The position numbers and the translations under genes were made by a program. Positions 7,869 to 12,632 of a stretch of 12,632 nucleotides of DNA are shown here, piece by piece. A model generated the notes under the pieces. It did not search any database. It saw only the letters and a list, made by a program, of their open reading frames with translations, and had not been told where the DNA came from. The DNA comes from Bacteroidales bacterium (GTDB lineage: Bacteria; Bacteroidota; Bacteroidia; Bacteroidales; Paludibacteraceae). Where the stretch lies: the NCBI GenBank assembly GCA_900769035.1, contig CAAGFD010000221.1, positions 1 through 12,632 on the forward strand, in the 5' to 3' direction. Within the stretch, counting starts at the first letter, position 1, and each line of letters starts with the position of its first letter.

Positions 7869-8795
7869 CTATTCTTCTTGTGCGTTTATATATTCTAAAC
7901 ATTCTTTTACCCTATTTTCTACATCTTGCGTTCCGTCAATCCAATGTATTTTTATTCCTCTTTTTTCCATTCCTCTAAACCATGTCATCTGCCTTTTTGC
8001 AAATTGATGAATGGCAATCTCCAATAAATTTACCATCTCTTGATAAGAAATTTTTCCTATAATATAATTGGTGATAAATTTATATTCAAGTCCGTAGTAT
8101 ATTAAATCATCGGGAGTGATGCCGGAGTTTAATAGATTCCTTACTTCATCTACCATACCGCTATCAAGTCTTTGGCGTAATCTGTCGGAAATCCTTTTTC
8201 TGCGTAGTTCTCTATCCACATTAACGCCTATGACAATAGAGTCGATTCCCTTTAAATCGGATGGTTTTTCGTTGTTTTTATAGTAGTAATCGGCTATTTC
8301 AATGGCTCGTATTGCTCTTTGTGTAGTTTCTAAATCTGTAGTGTTGTGCGCTTTATAATCAGGGTAACTTTGTAGTATCTTTGCCAATTCTTCTATATTT
8401 TTCCCTTCCAATTCCGACCTGAGTTCTTCGTTGGGTTTTATCTCTATCATATTGTATCCTTTTAATACCGTTTCGAGATATAAGCCACTACCGCCACAGA
8501 GAATTGTTCGTTTGCCTCGACTCTCTATATCCTCTTTCGCTTTATGGAAATCTTTATAGAATTCGTATATGTTGTATTTATATCCTGCGGGACGGATATC
8601 TATCAGATGGTATGGTATTTGTTTTCCGTTTACAGTATAATCTTCCAGGTCTTTGCCTGTGCCGATATCCATTCCTTTGTAAATCTGACGTGAGTCTGCA
8701 CTAATAATCTCGCCGTCCACCTTTAAAGCAAGGTGAGCGGCGAGTGTAGTTTTTCCTGTTGCTGTTGCACCTAAAATTGTAATAAGTTTGTGCAT
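7869..8795 (-). CDS. miaA: tRNA dimethylallyltransferase (isopentenyl transferase)
   Basis: MiaA transfers a dimethylallyl group from DMAPP to N6 of A37 in tRNAs reading UNN codons, including tRNA-Phe. The 308-residue length is normal. Visible motifs are the P-loop GATATGKTT at 9-17, DSRQIYKGMDIGTGKD from Asp34 (substrate binding, with the family's catalytic aspartate), YHLIDI at 62-67, GGSGLYLE at 101-108, RAIRAIEI, GLEYKF, and the C-terminal FAKRQMTWFRG typical of the family. The start codon lies 12 bp after the stop of the upstream FKBP gene, with no terminator between, so it probably rides on that transcript. No clear terminator follows it; the 113 bp to the tRNA gene hold the tRNA promoter box and T-rich sequence only. 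Confidence 0.97.
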   Translation of the reverse strand: MHKLITILGATATGKTTLAAHLALKVDGEIISADSRQIYKGMDIGTGKDLEDYTVNGKQIPYHLIDIRPAGYKYNIYEFYKDFHKAKEDIESRGKRTILCGGSGLYLETVLKGYNMIEIKPNEELRSELEGKNIEELAKILQSYPDYKAHNTTDLETTQRAIRAIEIADYYYKNNEKPSDLKGIDSIVIGVNVDRELRRKRISDRLRQRLDSGMVDEVRNLLNSGITPDDLIYYGLEYKFITNYIIGKISYQEMVNLLEIAIHQFAKRQMTWFRGMEKRGIKIHWIDGTQDVENRVKECLEYINAQEE

Positions 8796-8807
8796 GAGCT
8801 ATTTTTG

Positions 8808-10034
8808 TTATTTGTTTCTCGCAATATCAATAATCTCTATTTCATAGGTAATTATAGATTGTGGAGGAAACGGGTCTTGCATATTTTGTTTTTCGTCGTG
8901 ACGATTATATATCGTCAGCTTTGACCCTGATGGCATTGTGGTAAAAATATTTTTCCACGATGGTACCATCTGAGCTATCGGGAGTTTTATCGGTTCTCCT
9001 TTTTTACGGGAGTCGGACACTTCATTGATGTCTTTTACAGATATTACTATATGGGCTATTATGGTATCGTTTTCCGTAGCTATTATACCATTGCCTTTTG
9101 TTTGTATTTCATATTGAATGCCCGGATCTTCTGTAGTAAACACATTCTCCTTCTCTGCATTTTCGGCAAAGAATTTATCGATAGCAGTTTTATCATTCTT
9201 TGATTGTGCGTTTAGATTTTCAGCTCTTTGCTTCATGTAAGTCGTTAGCATTCGTTCGGCATCTTCAACACTTATCAAGAGTTCTTTTCCTTCAAAATAC
9301 GCACAATAGCCTTCCTTAATCAATTCTTTATTTATCGGGAGTGTGGAGTCATTAAAGCAATAATTGCTCTTAGAATATCTTTTCAAGAATTCTTTACCTG
9401 CATCCAATCCTGCAAGGTTCGCTTTTTTGCTACCATCCCATGCTTTGAAAAAGTATTCGCAAAACGATTCTATATAATCAGTCATGGTATCGTTCTTGAT
9501 AATCATATTGCGCATTTGATGTCCGTTCAAGAATCCTGCTATATAGTTTGCCGTATCTATCTCTTCCTCGGTTAAAGGAGTCAATACTTTATCTTTTATC
9601 CATTGAAGTGATGTGCGAGAGTCTTTCACCCAATCTATTCTATGCAGAGCGTCGTAAATTCCTTGCTTAATTAATTCCTTTCTGATATCAATTGCTGAAT
9701 CTCCGTAAAGGTAACCGTTTGCGAGAATAATGTTGAAGTTATCTCCCATCTTTGTACCGTTGTACATTGCTCTTACTGTGAGCTCTTCTTTTTCTGTAGC
9801 ATTAACCATTTGTAAATAACCGCTTAAGATTTCTTCTTTATCGCTTGCGGTTATAGTGTCTGTAGCTTTTAGTAATGCTTCTGTTGTGAATGTCATTTCT
9901 TTTACTCCTATAGAATAATTCAATGAATCCACATAAGTATTTAAAGCGATATTTCCTCTATTGCTATTACAAGAGGTTGTAATAACAATAGTGGAAATAA
10001 CCATGAGAAATATTTGAATTTTGTATTTGCCCAT
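8808..10034 (-). CDS. Degenerate FKBP-type PPIase-like lipoprotein
   Basis: Third complete member of the FKBP array, 408 residues. The N-terminus has a signal peptide ending ITTSC; Cys22 is the likely lipidation site, although Thr at -3 is not ideal. Two FKBP_N-like units follow, starting near DSLNYSIG (36) and TANYIAGFLNG (161). The C-terminal FKBP domain (about 304-408) keeps the fold signature (GIQYEI, GEPI, MPSGSK, YEIEIIDIA). Aligned to its neighbours it has lost most catalytic-pocket residues: FKBP12 Tyr26 is Ile329, Phe36 is Val339, Asp37 is Ser340, Arg42 is Lys345, Phe46 is Leu351 and Tyr82 is Gln383. Trp59 remains as Trp360, and Phe99 is Tyr397. Isomerase activity is therefore unlikely; a chaperone or binding role is possible. 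Its ATG overlaps the preceding stop by one base (TAATG), suggesting translational coupling. The frame is intact, so it is not a pseudogene. Confidence 0.85.
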   Translation of the reverse strand: MGKYKIQIFLMVISTIVITTSCNSNRGNIALNTYVDSLNYSIGVKEMTFTTEALLKATDTITASDKEEILSGYLQMVNATEKEELTVRAMYNGTKMGDNFNIILANGYLYGDSAIDIRKELIKQGIYDALHRIDWVKDSRTSLQWIKDKVLTPLTEEEIDTANYIAGFLNGHQMRNMIIKNDTMTDYIESFCEYFFKAWDGSKKANLAGLDAGKEFLKRYSKSNYCFNDSTLPINKELIKEGYCAYFEGKELLISVEDAERMLTTYMKQRAENLNAQSKNDKTAIDKFFAENAEKENVFTTEDPGIQYEIQTKGNGIIATENDTIIAHIVISVKDINEVSDSRKKGEPIKLPIAQMVPSWKNIFTTMPSGSKLTIYNRHDEKQNMQDPFPPQSIITYEIEIIDIARNK

Positions 10035-11326
10035 TATTTAACGATTTCTAATAATTCTACTTCAAAGATTAATGTTGCATATGGTGGAATTACACCTCCG
10101 GCTCCGTTTGGTCCATATGCAAGGTCGTAAGGAATATAGAAGATGTATTTAGAGCCTACAGGCATTAATTGTAACCCTTCTGTCCATCCTTTAATTACTT
10201 GTGTAGGAACGAATTCTATAGGTTCGCCTCTTTTTATGGAACTGTCGAATATTGTACCGTCAATTAATTTTCCTTCGTAATGAACTTTTACGGTGTTTGA
10301 CTCTGTTGGTATTTTTCCGTCACCTTGTTTGATGATTTCGTATTGAAGTCCGGATTTCGTTGTGGTAACCTCAGGTCTCATACCATTATTTTGGAGGAAT
10401 GCAAAACCTTCTTGTTGATTTTTTATTGCAATATCATCGGCTATCTTTTGTTGTGCAGCAATATTATCTTGTTGAACTTTTGTGTTCACACTGTCGATAT
10501 AATTTTTTGCTTCATCAAAAGTAAATGCTGATTTCGGATTTTTTAATATGCCGTCAAATAATCCGCTAAGCAACATTGTCTTATTTATTGCAAATTTATC
10601 GGAGTTAAAGAAGTTGGTCTCTTTTCCTAATTGTTCCCAAAGCATATGTCCTACAACTTCGCCTTTGTTAAAACTTGTAATTTTATTATTGTTATAAATG
10701 TATGATTTATAGCTATTTACAAGTGTGTTAATCAAGTTGGCATCTGTGTCGTTTTTTACCATTTGCTCCAGTACGTTTTTACCATTGACGTATCCGAAGA
10801 ATGTAGAGATACTATCTTGTAATGATTGAGTAAGATTTACTGTTTCTCCTTTTTGCAATGGACTGAATACGTTTTCGTTTATGAATTTTGAGTATTCACC
10901 AAAGTCAATACCTTCGTTATTATTGGTAATAGCGCAAATCAAACCTTTAGATAGTGAATCGATGTTTAATTTAAAACCTTCGATAGGTAGAATTTGTACA
11001 CCTTCACCATTTACGATATTCATTATACTTTGTGCTATACTATATCCGTTCACCTTTGCTGTTTTATTGGCATCTTTCTCCTTGTAAGCAGATTCCAATC
11101 CCATGCAAAATGAAATGATATTTTTTAGCTTTAGTGTGTCGTTTTTAAGTTCATTAATACGATTTTGCACTCCGGTAGCATAACCAATTGCATAGTTTAC
11201 CGAGTCGCTTGCCGTAATTAATTCTGTTGCTGTTAATTTTTTGAAATTGCGCTTGGTAGTTTGTGAGTTAACTGCCATTGCCGGTAAAAACGCAATAATT
11301 AACAGTGTAACAATTGTTTTTTTCAT
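10034..11326 (-). CDS. Periplasmic FKBP-type peptidyl-prolyl cis-trans isomerase
   Basis: This 430-residue protein should catalyse proline cis-trans isomerisation in the periplasm, helping exported proteins fold. It starts with a type I signal peptide (MKKTIVTLLIIAFLPAMA, cleavage near 18-21) and has no lipobox cysteine, unlike its two neighbours. Two FKBP_N-like units start near DSVNYAIGYATG (41) and DSISTFFGYVNG (171), followed by a helical linker (about 280-312). The FKBP domain (about 324-430) has a complete pocket: Tyr350, Phe360, Asp361, Arg366, Phe372, Val377-Ile378, Trp381, Tyr404 and Phe421, with the classic AYGPNGAGGVIPPYATLIFE segment. It lies 24 bp after the previous FKBP gene and overlaps the next by one base. 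A purine-rich AGAGAG before the start could be a weak ribosome site. Confidence 0.93.
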   Translation of the reverse strand: MKKTIVTLLIIAFLPAMAVNSQTTKRNFKKLTATELITASDSVNYAIGYATGVQNRINELKNDTLKLKNIISFCMGLESAYKEKDANKTAKVNGYSIAQSIMNIVNGEGVQILPIEGFKLNIDSLSKGLICAITNNNEGIDFGEYSKFINENVFSPLQKGETVNLTQSLQDSISTFFGYVNGKNVLEQMVKNDTDANLINTLVNSYKSYIYNNNKITSFNKGEVVGHMLWEQLGKETNFFNSDKFAINKTMLLSGLFDGILKNPKSAFTFDEAKNYIDSVNTKVQQDNIAAQQKIADDIAIKNQQEGFAFLQNNGMRPEVTTTKSGLQYEIIKQGDGKIPTESNTVKVHYEGKLIDGTIFDSSIKRGEPIEFVPTQVIKGWTEGLQLMPVGSKYIFYIPYDLAYGPNGAGGVIPPYATLIFEVELLEIVK

Positions 11327-11350
11327 ATCTCTCTTTTAAATATGAATTTA

Positions 11351-12571
11351 TTATTTTACTATATCAAGAAGTTCAACTTCAAATATAAGTGTAGAGTATG
11401 GTTTGATTTCTTCGCTTACTTCTCTGTCGCCGTAAGCAAGGTCGTAAGGTATGTAAAGTTTCCATTTAGAGCCTACAGGCATTAATTGAAGAGCTTCAGT
11501 CCATCCTTTAATTACTTGAGAAACACCAAATTCAGCAGGTTCACCTCTATCAATTGAACTGTCGAAAACAGTACCGTCGATTAATGTGCCATGATAGTGT
11601 ACTCTTACTTTGTCATTTGCTGTTGGTGTGGCACCATTACCTTTTTTTATGATTTCGTATTGCAATCCGCTCTTGGTAGTAACTACACCTTCACGTTTTC
11701 CGTTTTCAGCAAGAAAATTTTCGCCTTTTTCAATGTTATCACCGTATATTATCTTGTTTTCTTCGGCTTTTTTCATTTCTGCTTCCATGTATTTTCTCAT
11801 CTGGAGTGATTGAATATATTCATTACATTTTTCCGGATTTACTGTTGTTGTGTCTTGGTCGAAAGCTGCTATCAATCCGGCTTTAAGTAAGTCTAAATTA
11901 CATGGGTTATTAAGGTCGAAAAGTGGTTGGTTACAAATGTTTTCTTTAAAATCGTACCCTATTATGAATCCAAATTTATTGATACTATTGTCTTGATTTA
12001 CTTCATTATATCTATTTTTGAATTTTTCTATCTCTTCCGGTGTGCCATCTATACCACCTTGGTCAAATGAATTCTTTATATTAGCGTATCCGATAACATA
12101 GTTCAATGTATTTAATTCTTCTGAAGTTATGGCCTCTTTTTGCATAGATTTTCTCATAATATCATTTAAAAAAGAAAAAATAGAGTCGAGCGCCATACTA
12201 TATTCTTTTTTGTCTAATGCATCGAATGCTCCTTCTTTAATTGTGTTAAAGTCGGCTACTAAAGTTGAATCGCCGAAAACAAATCCATTTTTGCAGTATT
12301 GACTGTAAATAAAGTTTGCAAAAGATAGAGCCATTATTTCGTTTTGAGATAATTCTTCTGCTTCTAATCCTTCTTTTACACCATCTTTGAAATCTTCCAC
12401 TCTTGTGGAATCCATATTTGTTATATAATTTAAAGAACTAGAGCCACTAAGGTAACCTAACATATAAGAAGTTGAGTCGGCTTCACTATTTAGTTCTACT
12501 ACTTGGTGTTTTTTTCCACAAGATGATAAGATTAATGTGGCAACGATACTGAATAATAATATTTTTTTCAT
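11351..12571 (-). CDS. FKBP-type peptidyl-prolyl cis-trans isomerase lipoprotein
   Basis: This 406-residue protein has a clear lipoprotein signal: MKKILLFSIVATLILSSCGKK with lipobox LSSC and Cys18. The bases after the Cys (GKK) lack the acidic pattern linked to surface export in Bacteroidota, so periplasm-facing anchoring is more likely. Two FKBP_N-like units start near DSTSYMLGYLSG (32) and LNTLNYVIGYAN (153). The FKBP domain (about 300-406) keeps the pocket residues Tyr326, Phe336, Asp337, Arg342, Phe348, Val353-Ile354, Trp357, Tyr380 and Phe397. The loop after AYG is unusual (DREVSEEIKPY instead of the glycine-rich GAGGVIPP form). It should be an active isomerase. It lies 31 bp after the stop of another FKBP gene and 24 bp before the next. 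Confidence 0.93.
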   Translation of the reverse strand: MKKILLFSIVATLILSSCGKKHQVVELNSEADSTSYMLGYLSGSSSLNYITNMDSTRVEDFKDGVKEGLEAEELSQNEIMALSFANFIYSQYCKNGFVFGDSTLVADFNTIKEGAFDALDKKEYSMALDSIFSFLNDIMRKSMQKEAITSEELNTLNYVIGYANIKNSFDQGGIDGTPEEIEKFKNRYNEVNQDNSINKFGFIIGYDFKENICNQPLFDLNNPCNLDLLKAGLIAAFDQDTTTVNPEKCNEYIQSLQMRKYMEAEMKKAEENKIIYGDNIEKGENFLAENGKREGVVTTKSGLQYEIIKKGNGATPTANDKVRVHYHGTLIDGTVFDSSIDRGEPAEFGVSQVIKGWTEALQLMPVGSKWKLYIPYDLAYGDREVSEEIKPYSTLIFEVELLDIVK

Positions 12572-12602
12572 TTTGATATCTAATTAATTGTTAATGATTA
12601 AT

Positions 12603-12632
12603 TTATTTTACTATGTCTAATAATTCTACTTC
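12603..12632 (-). CDS. C-terminal end of a further FKBP-type PPIase gene (partial)
   Basis: Reading inward from the window edge on the minus strand, nine codons encode EVELLDIVK and then a TAA stop. This is identical to the last nine residues of the downstream 406-residue FKBP and differs by one residue from the 430-residue one (EVELLEIVK). The stop is 31 bp before the start of the 406-residue gene. It is almost certainly the end of a fourth array member, though only 30 bp are visible. Confidence 0.8.
   Translation of the reverse strand, partial: EVELLDIVK

Overview
The window looks like chromosomal DNA from a Bacteroidota bacterium, most likely of the order Bacteroidales. It is AT-rich, Shine-Dalgarno motifs are weak or absent, and two upstream regions carry the Bacteroidota -7 promoter box TAnnTTTG. 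The protein families also fit: a DUF5723-like outer-membrane protein with thrombospondin type-3 repeats, and clustered FKBP-type isomerase lipoproteins. Every supported gene lies on the minus strand, so transcription runs from high to low coordinates.

In transcription order, the right third (12632 to 8808) is a tandem array of FKBP-type peptidyl-prolyl isomerases: the last nine codons of one gene, a complete lipoprotein member, a complete signal-peptide (periplasmic) member, and a third complete member whose FKBP domain has lost most active-site residues. All three complete proteins seem to carry two FKBP_N-like units before the single C-terminal FKBP domain. miaA (tRNA dimethylallyltransferase) follows after 12 bp and probably shares the transcript.

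The middle (7870 to 5025) holds translation genes. tRNA-Pro(CGG) has its own promoter box and intrinsic terminator. pheT (phenylalanyl-tRNA synthetase beta subunit) has a promoter box, a leader with a possible stem-loop, and a strong intrinsic terminator after its stop codon.

The left part (4955 to 1) is a tight set of three genes: a short RecD-like SF1 helicase, an unrecognised secreted lipoprotein of about 563 residues, and a DUF5723-like/TSP3 outer-membrane protein that runs off the window. The last two are 8 bp apart and probably work together at the outer membrane; this is inference. The helicase start codon lies only 7 nt beyond the T-tract of the pheT terminator, so how this operon is transcribed is unclear.

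Most of the window is ordinary core genome. The parts most worth a second look are the FKBP array with its degenerate member and duplicated N-terminal units, the near-identical TSP3 repeat units, and the terminator next to the helicase start. I see no mobile element, CRISPR array or clear novel defence system.
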